Shown here piece by piece: positions 43,357 to 53,070 of a DNA stretch of 54,528 nucleotides. The stretch comes from Bacillota bacterium (GTDB lineage Bacteria > Bacillota > Clostridia > Acetivibrionales > DSM-1351), in NCBI GenBank assembly GCA_023391425.1, contig JAEWAX010000103.1, positions 1-54,528 on the forward strand, given 5' to 3'. Position 1 is the stretch's first letter; each line of letters begins with the position of its first letter. The notes beneath the pieces were generated by a model, which was given only the letters and a program-made list of their open reading frames with translations, ran no database searches and had not been told where the DNA came from. Made by a program: the position numbers and the translations under genes.

Positions 43357-45606
43357 ATGCTTAAACGAGTAATTAGTATATTAATGGTATTATCAATTCT
43401 GATTGGTGCAAGTGCCTGTAATGGTGGAGGAAAAAAGGAAGATGATTTCTCAATGACAAATACACCTTCCTATGAAGAAAAGGAAATTGGAGAAGCTTTA
43501 GGACTTCAGTATTGCGGACAGAAAATTGGATTAGATTCAAAAGACCAGATTATTTTAAGTAATTTCAGTGAAGGTAAAGGCATCTCTATTATTGTCGCTG
43601 ATGGAACTGGTAAAAAGGTTCAGGAGTATAAAAATGATATTGCAGGAGAAAACATGTTTACTCTTGATGCACAGGATAACAGGTATGCATTAAATGCGTC
43701 ATATAGCGAAAGGAAAGAAGAAGATAAAAACTGGGAGGCTACCTACGCAATCACTGTTTACAACTCACAAGGTGAAAAGCAAAAGTCATTTGACTTAGGT
43801 AAAAGAACATTTAGCAAAATACAACAAGGAATTACGGATATAGTAGTAGATTCAAAAGGAAATATATATCTGCTTATACAAAATGAAAAGATTGAGGTTA
43901 TAGATGCTACTGGGAAAAAAGTTAAAGAGATTCCAGTACAAAAAGCTACAGAAATAGAAATAGATGAAGGGGATAATCTTTTTATAGGCTATACTAAAGA
44001 TGGTACAAATTACTCATCAATAGAAAAGCGTAGCCTTGAAAAGGAAGACAGCATATGGAAAAAGGATTTTACTAATGGCAATATTATGAGAAATATGAGA
44101 TATAGTCTTAAGGACAAAACACTTTATATCCTAACTGATAGTGGAATTTTATCTTGCTCATCTGATGGCGATGTAAATGGCTATATTTTTAGTCTTAAAC
44201 AATCTTCTCTGTTGGAATCGGGAATTTATATACAAGATATTGCCTTTGATATTAGTAAAAATATATATGTACTTGCCTCTAAGAATGATTTATCTACTAA
44301 TAAATTTATCACATTGCTTTATAAATATACACCTATAAAAGGTGAACAAAAGACTCAAAGTAAGAAAACTTTGACTGTAGCTGTAAGAGGTTCTGAAAGA
44401 TATTTGGAAGCTGCAGTTGGTAAATTCGAAAAAGAGCACCCTGACATTAAAGTAGATGTTAAGGTAAACTTCCAAAGTGATAACTATAGAAAAGAAGAGG
44501 AAGAGTATCAAAAGGTCATCAGTACAGAGCTAATGGCCGGAAATGGTGCTGACATCATAGAAATACAAGATCTACCTTATAAGAAATTTGTGGATAAAAA
44601 TATGCTTGCAAATCTAAGCGAAATGATTAAAAATGATAAAAGCTTTGATATCAGCAAGTATCAGCAGAACGTGGTCAATGCCTGCAAATATAGGGATAAT
44701 CTCTACATGATACCTATTCAATTCAGCTTTGTGGCATTTATGGCAAATAAAAATATAATGACTAAGGAAAATCTAAAGATAGATAGTACTAAATGGACTT
44801 GGAAGGAGTTTCTTGAAATAGCACAAAAAATCTCAAAGGACACAAACGGAGATGGAAAACTAGATCAATTTGCTCTACCAAAGATGAGTGCGAGCGAAAT
44901 ATTCAATTTTATGTTCACTAACGAATATAACAATTTTGTAGATTTTGACAACAAAAAAGCTAACTTTGATTCAAAAGAGTTTATAGAAATCTTGAATTTT
45001 GCAAAAGATTTTCCAGTAGAAAAGATATGCAGCCCGACTTTGGATTGGGCAGGATTATACAATTACACAGATCCAGGAACGGTAGGGTTTATAAGACATT
45101 CAAGTAATGGCTATGATAATTGTCTTACTCAGGGGCGCGCACAAGTGAATGGAGAAGTAGAGTTCTTGGATATGCCTTCCTTCGGTGGAGGAAAAGGTCT
45201 TAAAAGCTTTTTACTAGGTAGAGCCTTTTCCATTAACAACAATTCAAAATTAAAGGCTGAGTCCTGGGAGTTAATTAAAGTACTACTTTCTGATGAAATA
45301 CAAAGTAGTAGAGACTTCTTCCGATTTGGTGTGAACTTAAACTCACAAAAAGACCTGGCTAAACTAGATATGGCAAGAGGTGCTGCATATTATGCGGACA
45401 GGGGAAGATACGCAAAACCGTTGACACAGGAAGACATTGATTTAGTTAATAAAGTATTAGATGGTTTAAATACAATCCCTTATTATGATATAAAGGCTAA
45501 TACGATTATTTCTGAAGGAGCTAATGAGTTCTTCACAGGTAAAAAGACTGCCGAAGAGGCAGCAAAGCAAATACAGAACAAGATGAATATATATTTGGGT
45601 GAGTAG
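43357..45606 (+). CDS. Propeller-solute-binding fusion lipoprotein, paralog 2
   Basis: A 749-residue lipoprotein: signal peptide LKRVISILMVLSILIGASA, lipid-type Cys at 21, strand-repeat domain to about residue 338, and a family-1 solute-binding domain from KTLTVAVRGSERYLEAAV onward. It is closest to paralog 4: signal peptide, leader and most of both domains are nearly identical, and the DNA match extends into the promoter, so the two arose by recent duplication. AAAGGAGA lies ahead of the ATG. Paralog 3 begins three bases after its stop. Differences from paralog 1 cluster in the solute-binding half, suggesting different ligands for a shared permease pair. Confidence 0.87.
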   Translation: MLKRVISILMVLSILIGASACNGGGKKEDDFSMTNTPSYEEKEIGEALGLQYCGQKIGLDSKDQIILSNFSEGKGISIIVADGTGKKVQEYKNDIAGENMFTLDAQDNRYALNASYSERKEEDKNWEATYAITVYNSQGEKQKSFDLGKRTFSKIQQGITDIVVDSKGNIYLLIQNEKIEVIDATGKKVKEIPVQKATEIEIDEGDNLFIGYTKDGTNYSSIEKRSLEKEDSIWKKDFTNGNIMRNMRYSLKDKTLYILTDSGILSCSSDGDVNGYIFSLKQSSLLESGIYIQDIAFDISKNIYVLASKNDLSTNKFITLLYKYTPIKGEQKTQSKKTLTVAVRGSERYLEAAVGKFEKEHPDIKVDVKVNFQSDNYRKEEEEYQKVISTELMAGNGADIIEIQDLPYKKFVDKNMLANLSEMIKNDKSFDISKYQQNVVNACKYRDNLYMIPIQFSFVAFMANKNIMTKENLKIDSTKWTWKEFLEIAQKISKDTNGDGKLDQFALPKMSASEIFNFMFTNEYNNFVDFDNKKANFDSKEFIEILNFAKDFPVEKICSPTLDWAGLYNYTDPGTVGFIRHSSNGYDNCLTQGRAQVNGEVEFLDMPSFGGGKGLKSFLLGRAFSINNNSKLKAESWELIKVLLSDEIQSSRDFFRFGVNLNSQKDLAKLDMARGAAYYADRGRYAKPLTQEDIDLVNKVLDGLNTIPYYDIKANTIISEGANEFFTGKKTAEEAAKQIQNKMNIYLGE

Positions 45607-45609
45607 TAT

Positions 45610-47901
45610 ATGATGAAAGGTAAGAAAAGATTTATGTTTAAACGTGTAATTAGTATACTAATGGTTTTATTGATTATTATTGGTGCAGGTGCCTGCAACG
45701 ATCAGGAGAAAAAGAAAACAGAGGCTGATGATTTCTCTATGACAAACGTAGCATCCTACGAGGAAAAGGAAATTGGCTCAACTATTGGGTTTAATTGGCC
45801 AGGAATAAAGATGCAACTGGATTCTAAACAACAGATCATTATGTATGATTACAGAGAAAAAGGTACTTTTTGCATTGTTGCAGATGGCAATGGTAAAAGT
45901 GAGCAGGAATATAAAAATGCTTCTAAAGATGAATACGTGTTTACTCTTGATGCAAAGGATAATAGGTATTCAGTCTGCCGTATGTTAAGCTCTGGAAAAG
46001 AAAATGATAAAGAAAAGGAGGCTACATACACCCTTAACATTTATAACTCTAAGGGAGAAGAACAGAAATCCTTTGACTTGGGTAAACGCACAATTACGAA
46101 AGAACTCGAAGGAATTACTGACATAGCTGTTGACAAAAAAGGTATTACCTATCTGCTAATGAAAAGACAAAATATTGAGGTTATTGGCTTAGATGGAAAA
46201 AAAGTTAAAGATATTCCAGCACCAAAGGCCGACTATATAGAAATAGATGAAGAGGACAATCTTCTTGTAGGCTCTATTAATGGAGGCGAAAATAGCCCAT
46301 CTATAGAAAAATACAACCCTTCAAACGAAGAACGCATATGGACCAAGAAATTGGTAGTTGGTAGTGGTATGCAGGAAATGAAATATAGTCAAAAAAATAA
46401 GACACTATATATATTTACCCAAAAAGGTATTTTATCCTGCTCGCCTGAAGGGAGTATTGAAGGCTATATTTTTGACCTTAAGCAGTTCTCTTTGGGGGAA
46501 TCGGGCATCTATGTAAGTGATTTTGACATTGACAGTGATAAGAATATATATATTCTTGCCTTAAAGAACAATCCTTCTGGCAAAAGTACTCCTTTGTTTT
46601 ACAAATATACAACTATTAGAGATGATAAGAAATCCAAAAATCAGAAGACCTTAACTCTATCACTATGGTACACCGATAGATTGATGGAATCTGCAATAAG
46701 TAAATTCAAAAAAGCTTACCCCAACATTAAAGTAGAAGTAAAAGATTATGCAGCAAATGGGATAACCTCGGAGGTATGGGAAAACTATCAAAAAACTATC
46801 AATACGGAACTAATGGCTGGAAATGGTGCTGATATCATGGAAATGACGGAATTACCCTACAAAAAATATGCTGACAAAAATGTATTGGCAAACATGAGTG
46901 AAATGATTAAAAATGATAGTAGCTTTGATTTAGGCAAGTATCAGCAGGGACTGTTGAATGCTTGCAAATATAAGAGTAATCTATACATCATGCCTTATAG
47001 TTTCTTCTTTACCTTATTTGCAGCTAACAAAAACATTTTAAGTGCTGAAGGTATTAATATAGATAGTTCTAAATGCACATGGAATGAATTTCTCTCCATA
47101 GCTCAAAAAATTACAAAGGACACAAACGGAGATGGCAAACCAGACCAATATGCTCTCCCAAACATGACAATAGATGAAATATTTAGCTATATATTTTTTC
47201 ATTCTGGCGAATATCATAATTTTGTAGATTTTGAAAAGAGAAAAGTTAACTTTGATTCTAGAGAGTTTAAAGATATCATGAAATTTACTAAAGATCTTAT
47301 GGGTAAAGGAGTTTGTAGTCCTATGGATGTAAATAATCTTCGGGAGGAGAATTCAAAGGAGAATGCAAGCATGATAGGCTTTTTGCCATCATTTTATGGC
47401 TCCTATGACCATATAATATTTGACCAGAGTTCATTTGATGGAGAAGTAGAGTACTTGTATATGCCATCTTACAGTGGAAAAACAAATCTTCAAGACTTCC
47501 GTCCAGGCAGTATATTAGCAATTAATAATAATTCAGCAAAAAAGTCTGAGGCATGGGAATTTATTAAATTTCTTCTTTCTGATGAAATACAGAACAATAT
47601 CGAAATGACAGATGAATTCCCTGTAAATTTAAATGCACTAAAGGAAAAGGCGAAAATTGCTATAACTAATAAGGACTATAAAATAGCTAAAGCCAAAGGG
47701 AAAAACGTAAAACCATTGACACAGGTGGATATTGATATGGTTAATAAAATAATAGATGGGTTAAATAAAATCTCTTATATTGAGCCAGAGGCTGAAAGAA
47801 TTATTTCTGAAGGAGTTGATGAATTCTTCTCAGGTAAAAAGACGGCTGAAGAAGCAGCAAAGCAAATACAGAACAAGATGAATATATATTTGGGTGAGTA
47901 A
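45610..47901 (+). CDS. Propeller-solute-binding fusion lipoprotein, paralog 3
   Basis: A 763-residue lipoprotein with signal peptide FKRVISILMVLLIIIGAGA, a Cys, the strand-repeat domain, and the solute-binding domain from KTLTLSLWYTDRLMESAI. It resembles paralog 1 more than its neighbour paralog 2. It starts three bases after the paralog 2 stop, behind GGTGAG, implying co-translation; an internal ATG at 45634 aligns with the start of the paralogs (MFKRV against MLKRV) and is the alternative start. A family II stem-loop follows. Confidence 0.85.
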   Translation: MMKGKKRFMFKRVISILMVLLIIIGAGACNDQEKKKTEADDFSMTNVASYEEKEIGSTIGFNWPGIKMQLDSKQQIIMYDYREKGTFCIVADGNGKSEQEYKNASKDEYVFTLDAKDNRYSVCRMLSSGKENDKEKEATYTLNIYNSKGEEQKSFDLGKRTITKELEGITDIAVDKKGITYLLMKRQNIEVIGLDGKKVKDIPAPKADYIEIDEEDNLLVGSINGGENSPSIEKYNPSNEERIWTKKLVVGSGMQEMKYSQKNKTLYIFTQKGILSCSPEGSIEGYIFDLKQFSLGESGIYVSDFDIDSDKNIYILALKNNPSGKSTPLFYKYTTIRDDKKSKNQKTLTLSLWYTDRLMESAISKFKKAYPNIKVEVKDYAANGITSEVWENYQKTINTELMAGNGADIMEMTELPYKKYADKNVLANMSEMIKNDSSFDLGKYQQGLLNACKYKSNLYIMPYSFFFTLFAANKNILSAEGINIDSSKCTWNEFLSIAQKITKDTNGDGKPDQYALPNMTIDEIFSYIFFHSGEYHNFVDFEKRKVNFDSREFKDIMKFTKDLMGKGVCSPMDVNNLREENSKENASMIGFLPSFYGSYDHIIFDQSSFDGEVEYLYMPSYSGKTNLQDFRPGSILAINNNSAKKSEAWEFIKFLLSDEIQNNIEMTDEFPVNLNALKEKAKIAITNKDYKIAKAKGKNVKPLTQVDIDMVNKIIDGLNKISYIEPEAERIISEGVDEFFSGKKTAEEAAKQIQNKMNIYLGE

Positions 47902-47937
47902 AACGGAACCCAAAGTATGTTTTATAGCGAGATTAGG

Positions 47938-47985
47938 TAGCAAAAGCTTATCCTTCAATTAGAGGTATAAGCTTTTGCTTTACTA
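47938..47985 (+). terminator. Terminator-like stem after paralog 3 (family II)
   Basis: AGCAAAAGCTTAT and ATAAGCTTTTGCT pair perfectly (13 bp) around a 15-base loop. Both stem and flanks are homologous to 53713-53757 after the peptidase gene. Confidence 0.7.
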
Positions 47986-48043
47986 AAATAATTCATTACG
48001 ACCATTATTAATTTCTAGCTAATTAATAATTTTTTTTAAGTAA

Positions 48044-48079
48044 CCGAACTATTTCTCATTTTCATGTGTATATAAGGTA
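48044..48079 (+). promoter_or_regulatory. Shared CCGAAC-type promoter, copy C
   Basis: CCGAAC, 16 bases, GTGTATATAAGGTA, with a leader homologous to that of copy B. Confidence 0.75.
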
Positions 48080-48188
48080 AAATGTTTAAATATCGGTAAA
48101 TAATTGGTTGTATTTGATTTAGCCATAATTACAAACAAAATAAAATAATTATACTTATAAAATTTAGCAAAAGGAGACTTTAAGAATT

Positions 48189-50417
48189 ATGCTTAAGCGA
48201 GTAATTAGTATATTAGTGGTATTATCAGTTCTGATTGGTGCAAGTGCCTGTAATGGTGGAGGAAAAAAGGAAGACGATTTCTCAATAACAAATACACCTT
48301 CCTATGAAGAGAAGGAAATTGGAGAGTCTTTAGGGTTTCAGTATTGTGGACAGAATATTGGAGTAGATTCAAAAGACCAGATTGTTTTAAGTATTACCAG
48401 TGAAGGTAAAGGTTTCTCTAGTATTTACGTTGATAGTAGCGGTAAAAAGGTTCAGGAATATAAAAATGTGAATGATGAAGAAAACCTATTTACTCTTGAT
48501 GCACAGGATAACAGGTATACATTAAATGCATTATATGGCGAATGGAAAGAAGAAGATAAAAACAGGGAAGTTACATATTCAATTACTGTTTACAACTCAA
48601 AAGGGGAAAAACAAAAGTCATTTGACTTGGGTAAACGAACATTTAGCAAAATGCAACAAGGAATCACGGATATAGTAGTGGATTCAAAAGGAAATATCTA
48701 TTTGCTGTTACAAAATGAAAAGATTGAGGTTATAGATACTACTGGGAAAAAAGTTAAAGAGATTCCAGTACAAAACGCCTCCGAAATAGAAATAGATGAA
48801 GGGGATAATCTTTTTATAGGCTGTATAAAAGATGGTACAAATTACTCATCAATAGAAAAGCGTAGCCTTGAAAAGGAAGACAGTATATGGAAAAAGGATT
48901 TTACTAATGGCAATATTATGAGAAATATGAGATATAGTCTTAAGGACAATACACTTTATATCTTAACTGATAGTGGAATTTTATCTTGCTCATCTAATGG
49001 TGACGTAAATGGCTATATTTTTAGTCTTAAACAATCTTCGCTGTTGGAATCAGGAATTTATATAAGAGATATTGCCTTTGATAGTAATAAAAATCTATAC
49101 GTACTCGCCTCTAAGAATGATTTATCAACTAATAAATTTTCAACATTGTTTTATAAATATATACCTATAAAAGGGGAGCAAAAGGCCAAAAATCAGAAAA
49201 CTCTGACTATAGCAATAATGGATTCTGAAAGATTTTTTGAAGCTGCAGTTGGTAAATTCGAGAAAGAACACCCCGACATTAAGGTAGATGTAAAGACAGA
49301 CTACCAAGAGGGATATCAAAAAGTCATCAGTACAGAGCTAATGGCTGGAAATGGTGCTGATATCATAGAAATACAATACCTATCTTACAAAAAATACGTG
49401 GATAAAAATATGCTGGTAAATTTAAGCGAAATAATTAAAAATGATAAGAACTTTGATATCAGCAAGTATCAGCAGGGCGTGATCAATGCCTGCAAATATA
49501 AGGATAATCTCTACATGATGCCTATATCCTTCAGATTTATGGCATTTATGGCAAATAATAATATTATGAATAAGGAAGGTCTAAATATAGATAGCACCAA
49601 ATGGACCTGGAAGGAATTTCTTGAAATAGCACAAAAGATCTCAAAGGATACAAATGGAGATGGAAAACTAGATCAATTTGCTTTACCAAAGATGAGTAAA
49701 GAAGAAATATTCGACTTTGTATTTACTAACGAATATCCCAATTTTGTAAATTTTGACAACAAAACAGCTAATTTCGATTCAAAAGAGTTTATAGAAATCT
49801 TGAACTTTGTGAAAGACTTTCCAGTAGAAAAGGTATGTAGTCCTACTTTGGACATGGCAGGATTATATAATTACACAGATCCAGGAACGGTAGCATTTAT
49901 AAGACATTCCAGTAATGGTTATAGTAATGGTCTTATTCAGGGACGAGCACAAATAAATGGAGAAGTGGAGTTCTTGGATACGCCCTCCTTTAGTGGAGGA
50001 AAAAATCCTAAAAACTTCTCACTAGAAAAAACCTTTTCAATCAACAATAATTCAAAAATGAAGGATGAGTCTTGGGATTTAATTAAAGTATTACTTTCTG
50101 ATGAAATACAAACCAGCAGTGACTTTTTCCGATTTGGTGTGAACTTAAACTCACTAAAAGAAATGGCTAAACGAGAGATGCTAAATGAAGAATATAAATA
50201 TTATAAAGACAAGGGAAGATACGCAAAACCATTGACACAGGAAGGTGTTGATTTAGTTAATAAAGTAATAGATGGATTGAATACAATCACTTATTATGAT
50301 ATAAAGGCTAACAATATTATTTTCGAAGGAGCTAATGAATTCTTCACAGGTAAAAAGACGGCCGAAGAGGCAGCAAAGCAAATACAGAACAAGATTAACA
50401 TATATTTGGGTGAGTAG
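48189..50417 (+). CDS. Propeller-solute-binding fusion lipoprotein, paralog 4
   Basis: A 742-residue lipoprotein, near-duplicate of paralog 2 with the same signal peptide and Cys21, strand-repeat units (FTLDAQDNRYTLN, VVDSKGNIYLLLQ, EIDEGDNLFIGC, FDSNKNLYVLAS) and solute-binding domain from residue 337. Compared with paralog 2 it has a short deletion near residue 365, where paralog 2 has a KVNFQSDNYRKEEE-type insert, on the edge of the predicted ligand cleft. It forms its own transcription unit with shared promoter copy C and a family I stem-loop. Confidence 0.87.
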   Translation: MLKRVISILVVLSVLIGASACNGGGKKEDDFSITNTPSYEEKEIGESLGFQYCGQNIGVDSKDQIVLSITSEGKGFSSIYVDSSGKKVQEYKNVNDEENLFTLDAQDNRYTLNALYGEWKEEDKNREVTYSITVYNSKGEKQKSFDLGKRTFSKMQQGITDIVVDSKGNIYLLLQNEKIEVIDTTGKKVKEIPVQNASEIEIDEGDNLFIGCIKDGTNYSSIEKRSLEKEDSIWKKDFTNGNIMRNMRYSLKDNTLYILTDSGILSCSSNGDVNGYIFSLKQSSLLESGIYIRDIAFDSNKNLYVLASKNDLSTNKFSTLFYKYIPIKGEQKAKNQKTLTIAIMDSERFFEAAVGKFEKEHPDIKVDVKTDYQEGYQKVISTELMAGNGADIIEIQYLSYKKYVDKNMLVNLSEIIKNDKNFDISKYQQGVINACKYKDNLYMMPISFRFMAFMANNNIMNKEGLNIDSTKWTWKEFLEIAQKISKDTNGDGKLDQFALPKMSKEEIFDFVFTNEYPNFVNFDNKTANFDSKEFIEILNFVKDFPVEKVCSPTLDMAGLYNYTDPGTVAFIRHSSNGYSNGLIQGRAQINGEVEFLDTPSFSGGKNPKNFSLEKTFSINNNSKMKDESWDLIKVLLSDEIQTSSDFFRFGVNLNSLKEMAKREMLNEEYKYYKDKGRYAKPLTQEGVDLVNKVIDGLNTITYYDIKANNIIFEGANEFFTGKKTAEEAAKQIQNKINIYLGE

Positions 50418-50455
50418 AGCAAAACGAAAGGCTAATTCTATAGCATTAGAAAGTG

Positions 50456-50501
50456 GATGGTGTAGGAGATTGAAGATATAATTTTAATCTCCTACACCAT
50501 C
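50456..50501 (+). terminator. Terminator-like stem after paralog 4 (family I)
   Basis: GATGGTGTAGGAGATT pairs perfectly with AATCTCCTACACCATC, with a few extra A-T pairs at the loop end. Confidence 0.65.
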
Positions 50502-50538
50502 ATCAATTTCTAGCTTGTACGTGATTTTCATCTAGAAA

Positions 50539-50574
50539 CCGAACTATATACTTATTTGACGTGTATATAGGGTA
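50539..50574 (+). promoter_or_regulatory. Shared CCGAAC-type promoter, copy D
   Basis: CCGAAC, 16 bases, GTGTATATAGGGTA. Only 30 bases separate it from the peptidase start, against about 110 for the other copies, so its transcript has a short leader. Confidence 0.75.
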
Positions 50575-50604
50575 AATAACAAAAATGAGGAGAGGAATTT
50601 TATA

Positions 50605-53070
50605 ATGAGATTAAAACGAATATTAAGTATTGTAATTGTACTTTCAATGCTTCTTGCAGTGTTTCCGATTGAAAGTAGTGCAAATGTACAGGAATCAACT
50701 AGAATTGACAATGCTAATGAGCTCAAGCCATATGATGACGTAAGGGAAAAAGATTTATCCAACATGGATTTCAGTGGAAAGTCTGATTTACTTTTTACGC
50801 TTACTTTTGATACTAATACAAAATGGCCAAGCAAGGACAAAATGCCTGAAGAGTTTGACCCCTCAAAGCTAATGGAACAAGGAAAAGATCCAGGGCTAAA
50901 TATTAAAAAGCTACAACGAGAAGGATATACCGGAAAAGGCATAGTTATAGCATATATTGATCAACATCTACTTCTTAATCATGAAGCTTATAAAAATGTT
51001 AAATTACATAACTACGAAATTCAGGATAATGATATCAGGCCATCAATGCATGGACCAGCTGTTTTAAGTTTACTAGCAGGTAAGAATGGAGGAATTGTAC
51101 CAGATGCCGAAGTATATTTCTTTGGTCATAATGGAGGGGAAGATGATAATGAATATGAAGCTAGGGCCTTTGAAAAAATAATAGAATTAAATAAAGAATT
51201 GCCAGATAGTAAAAAAATTAAAATAGTTGGAATGTCTCATGGCGCAGATGATAACTTAGATAAAGAATATGCCAGGCACTTAAGAGAGGCCCAGGAGAAG
51301 GCTAGGAAAAGTGGAATAATAGTTGTTGATGTGGGTTGTGCCATGGCTACCTGCGGTGTGAGTGGTTTTAAGGATAGAAATACTTTTTCAAACTATCAAA
51401 TAAGTAATTGGGAAAAAGTATGGAATGATAGTATGTTTAATAATCAACTATTAGTTCCAGCGGATTTTAGAACCACTGCAGTGGGATATAACAATGATAT
51501 GAAACAATATGCTTACTGGGGAAGTGGTGGATTCAGTTGGGGGGTTCCTTATATCACTGGAGTTATTACTATGGCATTACAAATAAATCCGAACTTATCT
51601 GAAGAACAGGCTTTGAAATATTTACACAAAAGTGCAAATAAGTTTTTAAATGGTGATATTATTAACCCTGAAGGCTTTATAAACATGGTAAAACAAAATA
51701 GCCTCAATCCTCATGATGTAACTCCAGATAAAGATTACAGATATTTTTTATACAATAAAAACAAAGTATCTGAGGACGATTTAAAAACAATAAAAGAATA
51801 TGCAAATAAATTTAGTGATGGGACTACAAGCATAATAAAAGATGTATCTGCGTACATGTCTGCTACTGGTATATATGATATGCTAAAAACTGATTCTAGC
51901 AGCAGAAATGGAAGTCTAAAAGGTATACAGATATTTGGAAGTTCTAGTGATGTACCTGCTTTTGATATTCATTTTAAAATTCAAATGAAAGATTCTATAG
52001 ATGATAGCGGAAATTTTAAATCTGATTTCTTTTATTCAAATTTTAAAAGCGACAGCAATAGCTTAAAAAATGATTTTAGCATATATAAAGCTTTTAATGA
52101 TAAATTAAATGTAAGTTTTATACCCGAATGGACAGTATCAAGGCTACCACTTTCGAAAGGTGAAATTGCACCTTATATGAGTAGAAATAGCCAATATGTT
52201 GATTCAATTAAGAATAAACCGTTTGGGGATTTTGTTAATTTCTCAAGTCCTATATTCGCTGATAGTAAACATAGTGATGATTTTGGATATTTCCTAAAAG
52301 AAAGAATAGATAAAGAGCTTAAAATGCTGAGTAGCAGTGATTATAAACTCTATGGAAATAAACAGGGTTTTTATCCAGTTAATACAGATGTCATTGGAGA
52401 TTTCACAAAAGAGAATATAACGAAGGAAAATAAAGATGGAATAAAAGAATTTATAATAAATTCGCATGGACAGTTTAATAACATTGATCAGTGTATATAT
52501 ACAACAAAGGATAGAAGCTCTGAGAAAAGAATTTCCTTTATGAATAAAGATAATATAAATAGTATATTGTCAACGAATTATTATGATTTGGATTTGTGGA
52601 CATGTTTAAATGGATATAATTTAGATAATAGCAATTTAGTACATGAAGCTATAGCTAATGGAAAATGTATGAGTGCTATGGCAGCAGCTTCTACAATATC
52701 CAATAACGGTGTTCATAATGATGTATCTATAGAGAATATGAAAAAGAATAATTTCTATTATTTCTATTTTAATTATTTATATAACAGAGCGTTAGGTAAA
52801 TCAAGAAGCGAGAGCTTTACTTTTGGACAACAAGCTTATGCACAAGAGATACTAAAAAATACTGATATGCTGCTTGATGGGAACTACCAATTCAATCTTC
52901 ATAATGTACTGTCTTATCATTACTTTGGATTAATCGAGTATTGGAATTTTGCCGGTAAAAGTAAGTCTAATCCTAAAGGGAATGAGAATAATTCCAGCTT
53001 AGATGATTCGACCACGTTTGATGGTAATGTAAAATTTCAAAGTGAGTATTCCAAGAGCGGCTTTAAATAA
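50605..53070 (+). CDS. Secreted S8 subtilase plus C25/caspase-like double peptidase
   Basis: An 821-residue protein with a cleavable signal peptide (LKRILSIVIVLSMLLAVF, likely cut after PIESSA). Residues about 100-365 are subtilisin-like: Asp119 in IVIAYIDQ, His149 in SMHGPAVLSLLAG, Ser311 in GGFSWGVPYITGV. The oxyanion Asn of subtilisins seems replaced (VVDVGCAMATCG), so activity may be altered. Residues about 500-700 look like a clan CD cysteine peptidase of gingipain (C25) type: VSRLPLSKGEI, a His-Gly dyad at 621 (FIINSHGQF) and Cys667 in DLDLWTCLNGYNLD, followed by EAIANGKCMSAMAAAS. The reading frame stops at 53068 but coding sequence continues in another frame (see next entry). It has its own copy of the locus promoter. 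Confidence 0.8.
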   Translation: MRLKRILSIVIVLSMLLAVFPIESSANVQESTRIDNANELKPYDDVREKDLSNMDFSGKSDLLFTLTFDTNTKWPSKDKMPEEFDPSKLMEQGKDPGLNIKKLQREGYTGKGIVIAYIDQHLLLNHEAYKNVKLHNYEIQDNDIRPSMHGPAVLSLLAGKNGGIVPDAEVYFFGHNGGEDDNEYEARAFEKIIELNKELPDSKKIKIVGMSHGADDNLDKEYARHLREAQEKARKSGIIVVDVGCAMATCGVSGFKDRNTFSNYQISNWEKVWNDSMFNNQLLVPADFRTTAVGYNNDMKQYAYWGSGGFSWGVPYITGVITMALQINPNLSEEQALKYLHKSANKFLNGDIINPEGFINMVKQNSLNPHDVTPDKDYRYFLYNKNKVSEDDLKTIKEYANKFSDGTTSIIKDVSAYMSATGIYDMLKTDSSSRNGSLKGIQIFGSSSDVPAFDIHFKIQMKDSIDDSGNFKSDFFYSNFKSDSNSLKNDFSIYKAFNDKLNVSFIPEWTVSRLPLSKGEIAPYMSRNSQYVDSIKNKPFGDFVNFSSPIFADSKHSDDFGYFLKERIDKELKMLSSSDYKLYGNKQGFYPVNTDVIGDFTKENITKENKDGIKEFIINSHGQFNNIDQCIYTTKDRSSEKRISFMNKDNINSILSTNYYDLDLWTCLNGYNLDNSNLVHEAIANGKCMSAMAAASTISNNGVHNDVSIENMKKNNFYYFYFNYLYNRALGKSRSESFTFGQQAYAQEILKNTDMLLDGNYQFNLHNVLSYHYFGLIEYWNFAGKSKSNPKGNENNSSLDDSTTFDGNVKFQSEYSKSGFK

